This document shows positions 9,999 through 17,616 of a DNA stretch of 41,662 nucleotides, in pieces (the stretch's first letter is position 1; each line of letters opens with the position of its first letter). The notes under the pieces were generated by a model, which saw nothing but the letters and a program-made list of their open reading frames with translations, ran no database searches and was not told where the DNA came from. The DNA is from UMGS1696 sp964634795 (GTDB taxonomy: Bacteria > Bacillota > Clostridia > Oscillospirales > CAG-272): contig CAZWLL010000019.1 of assembly GCA_964634795.1 (NCBI GenBank), positions 1-41,662 on the forward strand, in the 5' to 3' direction. Made by a program: the position numbers and the translations under genes.

Positions 9999-10133
9999 AA
10001 AAAAAGCGACAACGAGTCAGAAATACATACCTTTATGAAAGGCTGTATACCGACGCCATTGTCGCTGTTATTCAAGATTATTATCATAAGCATTAACAGC
10101 ACATCTTAATGCCGCTCGCTTACTATGTGCATT
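9999..10133 (-). promoter_or_regulatory. glnN 5' leader with intrinsic attenuator and ANTAR-type hexaloop hairpin
   Basis: Between the glnN promoter and its ribosome site the RNA has a long hairpin. Arms GCGACAA (10059-10065) and TTGTCGC (10006-10012) enclose nested helices GTCGG/CTGAC, ATACA/TGTAT and CCTTT/AAAGG, followed at once by T7 (9999-10005). This is an intrinsic terminator ahead of the gene. Its 5' arm can instead form CGAC-AATGGC-GTCG (10051-10064), a four-pair stem with a six-base loop whose first base is A and fourth is G, the pattern ANTAR antiterminators recognise. A second upstream hairpin GCATTAA/TTAATGC (10090-10112) has a nine-base loop and fits that pattern poorly. The attenuator is directly visible; its control by ANTAR is inferred. 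Confidence 0.78.
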
Positions 10134-10162
10134 ATTATATCACTCGGTAAAATCGTTGTCAA
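10134..10162 (-). promoter_or_regulatory. glnN promoter
   Basis: A perfect sigma-A type promoter reads on the minus strand: TTGACA (10157-10162), 17-base spacer, TATAAT (10134-10139). It gives a leader of about 150 nt before glnN. It is divergent from the glnA-family promoter, with 30 bp between the two -35 boxes. Confidence 0.88.
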
Positions 10163-10192
10163 TGAGTGCGGCAAAAAAACATATCTAAGACC

Positions 10193-10221
10193 TTGACAAT
10201 TTTTTCCCTGCAAAGTATAAT
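10193..10221 (+). promoter_or_regulatory. Promoter of the short glutamine synthetase/ANTAR operon
   Basis: A perfect sigma-A type promoter: TTGACA (10193-10198), 17-base spacer, TATAAT (10216-10221). The leader is only about 30 nt with GGAG at 10250-10253, so no attenuator precedes this gene, unlike glnN. Confidence 0.88.
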
Positions 10222-10260
10222 ATTTTTTGAGATTTTGATCAAATTTATCGGAGTGATACT

Positions 10261-11472
10261 ATGAAATATACCGCTGAAGAAGTTTTTGACTATATTGAAC
10301 AGGAGGATGTAAGCTTTATTCGTTTGGCGTTCTGCGACCTTCATGGCAAACAGAAAAATGTCTCCATTATGCCGAATGAACTGAAGCGCGCTTTCGAGTG
10401 CGGTGTTTCCTTTGATGCGACAGCTATTAACGGATTTTCTTTCGATACCAACGGAAAATCGGACCTTTTGCTTTTTCCCATTCCTTCCACATTAAATGTA
10501 CTTCCATGGAGACCGTCTCATGGTAAAGTAGTAAGGATGTTTTGCGATATTAAGCATCCCGACGGCAGGATATTCGAGAAAAACTCACGCTCCGTACTGG
10601 AAAACGCAATAACAAAAGCAAAAGAAATGGGAATTACCGTGAAAATCGGTTCGGAATATGAATTCTATCTTTTTAAAACCGATGAAGATGGAAATCCCAC
10701 AAAAATACCGTTTGACAAAGCGGGATATATGGATGTAGCTCCCGAGGATAAGGGCGAAAATGTGCGTCGTGAAATATGTCTCACACTTATCGATATGGAT
10801 ATACAGCCTGAATGTTCGCATCACGAAGAAGGCCCCGGACAAAACGAAATAGATTTTCGTTACAGTGATGCTATGACTGCGGCAGACAACGCAATGAATT
10901 TTATAACTGTAGTTAAAGCTACGGCAACACACAACGGTTTGTATGCGGATTTCTCTCCGAAGCCTCTTGATGATAAACCGGGAAACGGACTTCACATTAA
11001 TATGTCTGTTTCTTCAGACACGGGATTAAACTGCAGTGATTCTTTCATAGCCGGTATACTCGATCACATATATGATATGAGCATAATTCTCAACCCATGT
11101 GAAGAGTCATATGCAAGACTCGGCAAAATGAAAGCACCTAAATACATCAGCTGGGGTGCTGAAAATCGTTCTCAGCTCATCAGAATTCCCGCGGCATCAG
11201 GTGAATTCAAAAGATTTGAGCTCCGCTCACCCGATCCTACCGCAAACCCTTATTTAGCATTTGCCGCTCTAATTTATGCCGGAATCGACGGTGTTAACAG
11301 AAAACTGAACCTACCAGAAGCATCGGATATCGATCTTTATACTGCGGACAGTGATACTCTCGCAAAATACAAAAAGCTGCCTGAAACATATTCGGAGGCT
11401 GCTTGTGCCGCACTCTCGAGTGACTTTATTTCATCAATATTTCCTTTTGATATTTGTTCTCTTATAAAATAA
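10261..11472 (+). CDS. Short glutamine synthetase family protein (GSI-like)
   Basis: A glutamine synthetase or related gamma-glutamyl ligase of 403 residues, shorter than normal GSI (about 440-470). The N-terminal beta-grasp region is present (SFIRLAFCDLHGKQKN). Catalytic blocks are visible: GSEYEFYLF (metal glutamates), HHEEGPGQNEIDF, GNGLHINMS (ATP/His motif), NRSQLIRIP and ELRSPDPTANPYLAF. The shortening is at the C-terminus, where the adenylylation-type segment of GSI-beta would lie. It follows a strong promoter and is 16 bp from the ANTAR gene. Short GS genes next to ANTAR regulators recur in clostridia. Because a full GSIII lies beside it, this copy may be an alternative isoform, use another amine substrate, or act as a sensor. 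Confidence 0.85.
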   Translation: MKYTAEEVFDYIEQEDVSFIRLAFCDLHGKQKNVSIMPNELKRAFECGVSFDATAINGFSFDTNGKSDLLLFPIPSTLNVLPWRPSHGKVVRMFCDIKHPDGRIFEKNSRSVLENAITKAKEMGITVKIGSEYEFYLFKTDEDGNPTKIPFDKAGYMDVAPEDKGENVRREICLTLIDMDIQPECSHHEEGPGQNEIDFRYSDAMTAADNAMNFITVVKATATHNGLYADFSPKPLDDKPGNGLHINMSVSSDTGLNCSDSFIAGILDHIYDMSIILNPCEESYARLGKMKAPKYISWGAENRSQLIRIPAASGEFKRFELRSPDPTANPYLAFAALIYAGIDGVNRKLNLPEASDIDLYTADSDTLAKYKKLPETYSEAACAALSSDFISSIFPFDICSLIK

Positions 11473-11488
11473 ATAAAGGTGGCAGTAT

Positions 11489-12079
11489 ATGCTTGAAGAA
11501 ATGTCTCCTTATCGTGTGTTAATTGTATCAGACACAGATAAAGTCTCGGATTATATAACGGATTTGCTTCCTAAACGTGAGTTTTCTCCCATACTCAGAG
11601 CGAACAGTGCAGGCGACGCGAAACGAATGCTTCTGTCATCCGATTATGATATTGTAATAATAAATTCTCCGCTTCCCGATGAATTCGGTACGGATTTAGC
11701 TGTCGATATATCCGAGGAGATGTCAAAAACGGCTGTTATGCTTCTTGTAAAAAGCGACAGCTACGATGCGGTCTCATACAAGGTCGAGAGAAGCGGCGTT
11801 CTTACGCTGCCTAAGCCGAACACCAAACAAACCATATACGCATCGATACGTCTTCTCGCGGCTATGAGCATGAAATTAAATCAGCTTGATAAAAAGAATC
11901 GATCTCTGCAGGAAAAAATGACCGATATACGTACCGTAAATCGGGCAAAATGGCTGCTTATAGAAAATCTGAACATGACTGAAAAAGAAGCTCATTACTA
12001 TATAGAAAAACAGGCAATGGATACGAGAATGACTCGACGTGATGTAGCATTCGGAATCATTCGCACTTACGATAAATAA
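11489..12079 (+). CDS. ANTAR-domain RNA-binding antiterminator with pseudo-receiver
   Basis: Residues 1 to about 125 form a CheY-like receiver fold, followed by a coiled-coil helix and a C-terminal ANTAR domain (about 135-192, with NRAKWLLIENLNMTEKEAH and the AMDTRMTRRDVA segment). ANTAR proteins bind paired hexaloop RNA hairpins and prevent terminator formation. The receiver position normally holding the phospho-accepting Asp is Asn59 (DIVIINSPLPDEFG), while the switch Lys (LPKP) remains, so classical phosphorylation is unlikely. It is co-transcribed with the short GS gene, start ATG at 11489 behind AGGTGG. The probable target is the attenuator of divergent glnN; this is inferred from proximity and RNA structure. 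Confidence 0.9.
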   Translation: MLEEMSPYRVLIVSDTDKVSDYITDLLPKREFSPILRANSAGDAKRMLLSSDYDIVIINSPLPDEFGTDLAVDISEEMSKTAVMLLVKSDSYDAVSYKVERSGVLTLPKPNTKQTIYASIRLLAAMSMKLNQLDKKNRSLQEKMTDIRTVNRAKWLLIENLNMTEKEAHYYIEKQAMDTRMTRRDVAFGIIRTYDK

Positions 12080-12082
12080 CTA

Positions 12083-12119
12083 AACCACCGATTTTAATAT
12101 ATCGGTGGTTTTCGTTTTT
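12083..12119 (+). terminator. Intrinsic terminator after ANTAR gene, probably bidirectional
   Basis: Perfect 10-bp stem AACCACCGAT (12083-12092) / ATCGGTGGTT (12101-12110) with an eight-base loop, followed by TTCGTTTTT. It lies between convergent genes and can also fold for the ATPase transcript on the other strand, with a weaker U-tract. Confidence 0.9.
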
Positions 12120-12169
12120 CAGATAAATTTAATATAAATACGGTATCGCTGTAAATGAATCAGGATGTC

Positions 12170-14041
12170 CTATCTTCTCCTCCACTTCAATAAAAATGCC
12201 GAATTGGTTATTACAAGCACAGAGCCTGCGTTATGTACGAGTGCTCCTATGACTGGATTCAATGTACCGATAATAGCTAACGCAATAGCAACAAAATTCA
12301 GTATCATCGAAAAAATCATATTGAGCTTAATTACATTCATCATTCGTTTAGAAAGTGCCACAAGATGCGGAAGCTCTTTAACCTCATCATCGATTAATGC
12401 GATATCCGCCGCGTCAACCGCAATATCACTGCCGACTCCGCCCATAGCTATTCCGACATCTGCCTTTTTCAGTGCGGGAGCATCGTTTATACCGTCTCCT
12501 ATCATGCACACGGGCATATTTTTGTCCTGATATTCTCCGATATATTTCAGCTTGTCCTCAGGCAAACAATTTGCGCGTACTTCCTTTATGTGAAGCTTAT
12601 CGGCAATAGTCTTTGCGGCGTTCTGATTGTCACCTGTCAAAAGTACCGGTTGAACATCCAAGCTTGATAATGCTTCAATTGTCTGAGAGCTTTCTTTTCT
12701 CAGAGTGTCGGACAATGCTATAAAACCGATATATACACCGTCAGCTGCGATATATGTAACAGTACAACCTTTTGATATATATGATTCGGGCTTATTATCG
12801 TATGTTGCATTAACACCGTTTTCCCGCAGCAGTTCCATATTGCCTGCGAGAACAGTCTTACCGTCAACCTGCGCACACACTCCGCGTCCGGGTATCATAT
12901 TGAAATTATCCGACTGAAGCAATGGGAAACCGCTTTTCTTATAACAATTTACAATCGCTTTTCCCAACGGATGCTCGGATAATTGCTCTGCCGATGCCGC
13001 CAACCTGTATATATCCTCTTTTTTTATGCTTTCATCCGCACCGCAAACATCAACGACCTCGGGTGTTCCGTAGGTGAGTGTACCAGTTTTGTCAAATGCG
13101 ATAACCTTTGCTTTAGACAGTCTCTCAAGCGCGTCACCCTCACGGACAAGAAAACCGTGTTTTGTAGCATTGCCGATGGCTGCCATTATCGCAGTAGGCG
13201 TTGCCAATACCAGTGCACATGGACAAAATACAACCAGTATAGTAACAGCACGAATAATTTTACCTGTAAACAGCCATGTAAGTCCTGCGGCGGAAAGCGC
13301 AATCACGACAATCCATGTAGCCCAACGGTCCGCAAGACCGACAATTTTCGCTTTACCGGCATCCGCGGATTGCACCAGGCGAATCATTCGCTGAATTGAG
13401 CTGTCCTCGCCTACTTTGGTTGCTTCCATTTCAAAAGCGCCGAATTGGTTTACAGTACCGCTTGATACTGCATCCCCCACAGTTTTATCCACAGGAAGTG
13501 ACTCTCCCGTCATCACGGCTTGATTTATTGAAGTTTGACCGGATACTATCACGCCGTCCACCGGTACTCCCTCTCCGGGAAGTACACGGATATGGTCACC
13601 CACTTTTACCTGCTCTGCAGGCACGATTTCTTCTACACCGTTACGGATAATCCTTGCGGTTTGAGGTGTCAGATGCACAAGCTTTTCTATACCGGCTCTT
13701 GCTTTAGCTACTGTAAGCTCCTCGAGCAATGCACCGAGCTGCATAATAAACGCAACCTCACCTGCCGCAAAATCCTCACCTATACAAACAGACGCAATTA
13801 ACGCAAGTGAAACAAGTACATCGGCTTTAATGTCAAAAGCGGTTACCAAGCCGATAACAGCCTCCAATATAATCGGAATTCCGCATAATATTATAGCAAT
13901 CCATGCCATATCAAATGGGAACGGTTTAAATTTCACTAAGCTGCAAATAACTGCGATACCGGAAATCACAAGCAATGTTATATCCTTCTTGATTCCTCCG
14001 AGACTCAGCAAATACTGAAGCTTTTTCATCGCTCGTTTCAT
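12170..14041 (-). CDS. P1B-type heavy-metal transporting ATPase, no N-terminal metal-binding domain
   Basis: An ATP-driven metal exporter of 623 residues. Motifs are the actuator TGE (MTGESLPVDK), the membrane CPC (273-275), phosphorylation site DKTGTLT (Asp317), the P1B signature HP (SEHPLGKA) and GDGINDAPAL. The usual N-terminal HMA domains are absent. Copper would fit the CPC motif and the adjacent CsoR-type repressor. However, the last helix reads HNAGSVLVITNS instead of the MSxSS-type signature of classical CopA, so metal specificity is open. ATG 14041 has GGAG nine bases upstream; the ATG at 14029 is a less likely alternative. It has its own promoter with TATACCCC boxes. Confidence 0.9.
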   Translation of the reverse strand: MKRAMKKLQYLLSLGGIKKDITLLVISGIAVICSLVKFKPFPFDMAWIAIILCGIPIILEAVIGLVTAFDIKADVLVSLALIASVCIGEDFAAGEVAFIMQLGALLEELTVAKARAGIEKLVHLTPQTARIIRNGVEEIVPAEQVKVGDHIRVLPGEGVPVDGVIVSGQTSINQAVMTGESLPVDKTVGDAVSSGTVNQFGAFEMEATKVGEDSSIQRMIRLVQSADAGKAKIVGLADRWATWIVVIALSAAGLTWLFTGKIIRAVTILVVFCPCALVLATPTAIMAAIGNATKHGFLVREGDALERLSKAKVIAFDKTGTLTYGTPEVVDVCGADESIKKEDIYRLAASAEQLSEHPLGKAIVNCYKKSGFPLLQSDNFNMIPGRGVCAQVDGKTVLAGNMELLRENGVNATYDNKPESYISKGCTVTYIAADGVYIGFIALSDTLRKESSQTIEALSSLDVQPVLLTGDNQNAAKTIADKLHIKEVRANCLPEDKLKYIGEYQDKNMPVCMIGDGINDAPALKKADVGIAMGGVGSDIAVDAADIALIDDEVKELPHLVALSKRMMNVIKLNMIFSMILNFVAIALAIIGTLNPVIGALVHNAGSVLVITNSAFLLKWRRR

Positions 14042-14060
14042 TGGGCGAATCTCCTTTCAA

Positions 14061-14110
14061 TACCGTATGGGGTATATTTATATTATACTCATAGGGGTAT
14101 AGGTTGTCAA
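14061..14110 (-). promoter_or_regulatory. Metal-ATPase promoter with embedded CsoR-like operator boxes
   Basis: TTGACA (14105-14110), 17-base spacer and TATAAT (14082-14087) on the minus strand. The spacer itself contains TATACCCCTATG, and a second ATATACCCCATACGG lies directly after the -10. A repressor on these C4 boxes would cover the polymerase site. The same TATACCCC core occurs downstream of the csoR promoter. Confidence 0.82.
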
Positions 14111-14117
14111 TAGCCTA

Positions 14118-14143
14118 AAGAAAAAATCAGTCTTTCGACTGAT
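14118..14143 (-). terminator. Intrinsic terminator after csoR-type gene
   Basis: Stem ATCAGTC (minus) closed by a GAAA tetraloop with GACTGAT, then TTTTTTC, immediately after the repressor stop codon. It separates the repressor transcript from the downstream ATPase, which has its own promoter. Confidence 0.87.
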
Positions 14144-14148
14144 CTTTT

Positions 14149-14424
14149 TCACTGCATATTTGCAAATCTCTCTACAGCTTTAGTAAAGCTTTCGATGGTT
14201 TTATCAGCATCACCGTGTTCTATACCATCACGAACACAATGTTTTATATGACCTTCAAGAACCACTTTACCGCAGCCGTTTAATGCAGATTTTGCCGCAT
14301 TAATCTGAGAAAGAACATCCTCACAAGGTACATCCTCATCAATCATACGTTCTATAGCCTGTACCTGACCGATAATTTTTTTGAGTCTGCGATGCAGATT
14401 TTCCGAATCCATACATTGTCTCAT
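14149..14424 (-). CDS. csoR: CsoR-family metal-sensing repressor
   Basis: A 91-residue DUF156 all-helical repressor that releases DNA when it binds metal. Cys34, His59 and Cys63 (VPC and GHIKHC) reproduce the Cys-His-x3-Cys spacing of Cu(I)-sensing CsoR (Cys36/His61/Cys65 in Mycobacterium tuberculosis). This favours copper over the RcnR, FrmR or persulfide CstR types. The start ATG at 14424 has GGAG ten bases upstream; a second in-frame Met lies at residue 5. TATACCCC boxes at its own promoter and at the ATPase promoter imply autoregulation plus exporter control. The metal assignment is by ligand spacing only. Confidence 0.9.
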   Translation of the reverse strand: MRQCMDSENLHRRLKKIIGQVQAIERMIDEDVPCEDVLSQINAAKSALNGCGKVVLEGHIKHCVRDGIEHGDADKTIESFTKAVERFANMQ

Positions 14425-14440
14425 GTGATTTCATCTCCAT

Positions 14441-14489
14441 ACTATAAGGGGTATATGTTTATTATAATACAAATCACACAAAAAGTCAA
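14441..14489 (-). promoter_or_regulatory. csoR promoter with operator-like box
   Basis: TTGACT (14484-14489), 17-base spacer, TATAAT (14461-14466) on the minus strand. CATATACCCCTTATAG follows the -10 (about 14443-14458), matching the boxes at the ATPase promoter. Confidence 0.82.
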
Positions 14490-14496
14490 TACCGGC

Positions 14497-14534
14497 AAAA
14501 AATCGGAAGAATGCTTCATCTATGAAGCATTCTT
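14497..14534 (-). terminator. Intrinsic terminator of the TauE-DUF1538-PII operon
   Basis: Perfect 13-bp stem AAGAATGCTTCAT / ATGAAGCATTCTT (14507-14519 with 14522-14534) with a two-base gap, followed on the minus strand by CCGATTTTTT. It lies about 50 bp after the PII-like stop codon. Confidence 0.9.
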
Positions 14535-14584
14535 GAGGAGGCGGTTTATTACTTTAAATTTCAACTGTTGGTTATCCGCCGACA

Positions 14585-15256
14585 TTAGTCTTCATCAAAC
14601 TTTCTCAGTCCCGCTACTTCCGATACGGGGAGCGAGAAGCAAATAGCACCTGCGTTTGTATTCGTTCCCGCATTTTGGTTTATCGCACGCATTATTTCGG
14701 ATTTTTTATTTGAAGACGATACAATATAAATCATATCCTTCTCTTCCGCAAGCGATACTCCGAAAAACTTCTCGGTCTTTGTTTTGCCCGTTCCCTTCGC
14801 GTGGAGAACTGTACCGCCAGTTGCTCCCGCAGAGCGAGCGGCATCCATCACCATGTCGGAATAACCTTCGTTCAGAACAACAATTATTAACTCATATTCA
14901 AATTCCATAATCGGCTTTGATCCCCCGAGATTCAAACCATCGGCTAAATACTCGAGAGTTTTTCCTCCTCCAACAGATTTCATCGGTATCGACATCATAA
15001 TTCCGTTTCCCGGGATATCGATATACATTTTTCTTTTAGCGGTTTTCATAAGCTTTTTTGCTGATTCGGCATCTGCAATAGTACTTATTATAGCTTTTTC
15101 AGTTGTTTCAAGTCCGTATATGGCAAGATTTTCAGTCGTTGCCGTTCCCATGCCGAGATTAGTGAGTACCATTGAAAGTGACAATTCGTGATGAATATCA
15201 AGCATTGTAGATACCTTCGAACGGTCGGTTATAGTAATGACATAATATAATTCCAT
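14585..15256 (-). CDS. Tandem PII-like regulatory protein, partner of DUF1538 membrane protein
   Basis: The open frame extends to 15364 but overlaps the upstream gene. ATG 15256 follows AAGGAGG and gives 223 residues. The C-terminal half resembles PII: a GTVLHAKGTG segment like the T-loop region, then ICFSLPVSEVAGL matching the PII end KIFVLPVEE. The N-terminal half (about 1-100) is a more divergent copy of the same ferredoxin-like fold. PII proteins signal nitrogen and energy state and commonly plug or gate transporters. It starts 10 bp after the DUF1538 gene, so it probably controls that protein. Ligand and partner are not shown by the sequence; the tandem PII reading is by motif, not by search. 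Confidence 0.72.
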   Translation of the reverse strand: MELYYVITITDRSKVSTMLDIHHELSLSMVLTNLGMGTATTENLAIYGLETTEKAIISTIADAESAKKLMKTAKRKMYIDIPGNGIMMSIPMKSVGGGKTLEYLADGLNLGGSKPIMEFEYELIIVVLNEGYSDMVMDAARSAGATGGTVLHAKGTGKTKTEKFFGVSLAEEKDMIYIVSSSNKKSEIMRAINQNAGTNTNAGAICFSLPVSEVAGLRKFDED

Positions 15257-15266
15257 ATCGTCCTCC

Positions 15267-16793
15267 TTAATTCTCCCAAAGCTCGATAATTTCGTCGTCT
15301 GCAAATGCGGGATGCTGCGCTGTTTTTTCTTCGACCTTCTTTGATTTGAAGACGTATATCGCACCCATTACCTGCACTGTAATAAGCGGCATCATCGCTA
15401 CCATTGCCACAATACCGAACGCATCCGTCATGATATTACCGCCGATTGCAGAACACGCTCCCATAGCAAAAGGCAGCATAAATGTAGCAGTAAGAGGTCC
15501 TGATGCAACTCCACCAGAGTCGAAAGCTATAGCCGTAAATGTCGGCGGGACAAAGAACGCCAAAACAAGAGCAATAATATATCCCGGAAGCATGAACCAC
15601 ATTATGGATATTCCTGTTATAACACGTATCATCGCAAGGCCCATAGCTGCCGAAATAGCTATTGATAAGCTCAATCCCATAGCTTTTGCGGATATTGCTC
15701 CCGCGCTCAGTTCCTCAACCTGCTTGTTCAGCACATGAACCGCAGGCTCTGCGTTAATTATAAACCAACCCATAAGCATTGCCAACGGAATAAGGAACAG
15801 CTTGAGATTTTCCTCAACCAATACTTGTCCGAGAACATAGCCGAGTGATGAGAAACCGACGTTTACACCGGTGAGAAACAGAACAAGTCCGACATATGTA
15901 TATACAATTCCGATGATTATTTTCAGAAGCGGACGTTTTTTCAGCTTCAGCGAAAAAATCTGAAATATAATGAAAAATACAAATATCGGAAGAAGAGCAT
16001 ACGCTACCTCACCGAGATAATCAGGCAATTCAAGTAAATATTCATGTCCGAGCTCAACCGAATCCGCATAGCTCTTAACCATCGTGGAAACCGATGCTTC
16101 AGCTCCGTTATTATATATGAAGCTGAGAATTAATACGGCAAGTATAGGGCCTATCGAACAAAGTGCTATTAATCCGAAGCTGTCTGATTTTGCGTTTTCG
16201 TCGCTTCGAATCGATGCAACGCCGACGCCAAGCGCCATGATAAAGGGTACGGTTATAGGTCCCGTTGTTACTCCGCCGGAGTCGAATGCAACCGCAAGAA
16301 ATCCCTGATCCGCAAAAAACGCTATGATGAACAGTACAGCGTAAAAAGCAACCAACAGCCATTTCAATGATATGGCAAATAAAATTCTGAACATGCTGAC
16401 AAGAAGGAATAAACCGACACCTACTGATACCGTGAGAATCAAAACAGTCTTGTCTATTGCGGGTGCGTTGGCGGCAAGAACCTGTAAATCAGGTTCGGCA
16501 AGCGTAATGATAAAACCAAGTATAAAGCTGAGAATTAAAATAAATCCCAGTTTTCTTGATTTAGTCATTTTCGCTCCGATGAGATTACCCATCTGCGTCA
16601 TCGAGACATCCGAGCCGATATTGAACAGGCTCATTCCGATAATAATCATAACCGATCCGATAAGGAACGACAACATCAGTCCGCTCTCAATCGGAATAAA
16701 GAACAGGCACAGTACCGCTACAATCAGCGTTATCGGAAGCACTGACGCGACTGATTCATGTACTTTTTCTTTAAACAAGTTTTTGGGGAGCAA
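15267..16793 (-). CDS. DUF1538 family polytopic membrane protein
   Basis: A 508-residue integral membrane protein of unknown substrate. Two homologous halves each carry an AFDSGGV(T/A)(T/S)GP motif (AFDSGGVTTGPITVPF near residue 174 and AFDSGGVASGPLTATF near residue 428), typical of inverted-repeat transporters. Many hydrophobic segments surround them. The start is a TTG at 16793 set by a perfect AGGAGG seven bases upstream. It is the middle gene of an operon with a TauE/SafE permease (19-bp gap) and a tandem PII-like protein. The invariant Gly/Asp/Ser loops suggest an ion or small-solute channel or transporter under PII control; this is inference. Confidence 0.85.
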   Translation of the reverse strand: MLPKNLFKEKVHESVASVLPITLIVAVLCLFFIPIESGLMLSFLIGSVMIIIGMSLFNIGSDVSMTQMGNLIGAKMTKSRKLGFILILSFILGFIITLAEPDLQVLAANAPAIDKTVLILTVSVGVGLFLLVSMFRILFAISLKWLLVAFYAVLFIIAFFADQGFLAVAFDSGGVTTGPITVPFIMALGVGVASIRSDENAKSDSFGLIALCSIGPILAVLILSFIYNNGAEASVSTMVKSYADSVELGHEYLLELPDYLGEVAYALLPIFVFFIIFQIFSLKLKKRPLLKIIIGIVYTYVGLVLFLTGVNVGFSSLGYVLGQVLVEENLKLFLIPLAMLMGWFIINAEPAVHVLNKQVEELSAGAISAKAMGLSLSIAISAAMGLAMIRVITGISIMWFMLPGYIIALVLAFFVPPTFTAIAFDSGGVASGPLTATFMLPFAMGACSAIGGNIMTDAFGIVAMVAMMPLITVQVMGAIYVFKSKKVEEKTAQHPAFADDEIIELWEN

Positions 16794-16812
16794 AACTTTA
16801 CCTCCTATATTG

Positions 16813-17616
16813 TTAATTTATCAGATTGAATATAAATATGACAATTCCGAGAACTACGAGAACAACACCTGTATATCTGTTTAATGCCTTAGGCTCGGCT
16901 TTATTTGCGATAAGCGCCGCAATTCTGGCCCAGACCAAAGTAAATACTATCGACAGTACAAGTATAAATAAGTTCGGAGCACCGCCTATAACAAAATGCG
17001 ACAAAGCACCTGTCAATGCGGTAAACGTCATAATAAATACGCTGGTTCCGACTGCGGTTTTCAGCTCATAGCCGAGTACACTCGTTAATATCAAAAGCAT
17101 CATCATACCGCCGCCTGCTCCGATAAATCCGCATATAAACCCTATAATCATTCCGCAAGCTATTGATTGTACAATGCGTTTTTTCGCAGACACTGCAGCC
17201 ATACTTTCTTTTGTCGTCATTACAGGCTTTACTATAAACTTTATTCCGAGTAAAAATGTCATGAATACCGAAAAATTACCCATAGTATTCGACGGCACAA
17301 GCTTTGAGACACAGCTTCCTACAACAGTAAACACAAGAACCGTTGCCATCATAATGATGCCGTTTTTTATGTCCAGATTTTTGTTTTTTCCGTATGTATA
17401 TGCCGAAACCGCGCTGGCAAGTACATCCGAAGCCAGTGCAATACCAACCGCGGTATACGGTTCAACGTTCAAAAAAGTGACAAGCATCGGTGTTATAACC
17501 GCCGCGGCGCTCATTCCCGCGAAGCCTGTACCGAGTCCGGCACCCATTCCCGCGAAGAAAGTAACGAGAATTATTTTGATTATTTCCAAGTTTACGCCTC
17601 TGATAATATCATTCAC
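16813..17616 (-). CDS. TauE/SafE family permease
   Basis: A 267-residue polytopic membrane protein of the sulfite/organosulfonate exporter family (formerly DUF81). It has two repeated halves with the glycine-rich GMGAGLGTGFAGMSAA and IGFICGFIGAGGGMMM motifs. The substrate is usually an organic acid or sulfur oxyanion and cannot be assigned here. The reported start is ATG 17616. A TTG at 17589 with AGAGG seven bases upstream is a serious alternative, because a -10 (TATAAT, 17626-17631, extended TGG) would put transcription start only a few bases before the ATG. First gene of the operon with DUF1538 and the PII-like protein. Confidence 0.85.
   Translation of the reverse strand: MNDIIRGVNLEIIKIILVTFFAGMGAGLGTGFAGMSAAAVITPMLVTFLNVEPYTAVGIALASDVLASAVSAYTYGKNKNLDIKNGIIMMATVLVFTVVGSCVSKLVPSNTMGNFSVFMTFLLGIKFIVKPVMTTKESMAAVSAKKRIVQSIACGMIIGFICGFIGAGGGMMMLLILTSVLGYELKTAVGTSVFIMTFTALTGALSHFVIGGAPNLFILVLSIVFTLVWARIAALIANKAEPKALNRYTGVVLVVLGIVIFIFNLIN

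Noticed and set aside
10585..10995. 136-codon minus-strand open frame
   Set aside because: Antisense to the GS-family gene, no ribosome site or recognisable domain.
15257..15364. Longer start for the PII-like gene
   Set aside because: The extension overlaps the end of the DUF1538 gene in another frame, while ATG 15256 has a perfect AAGGAGG.
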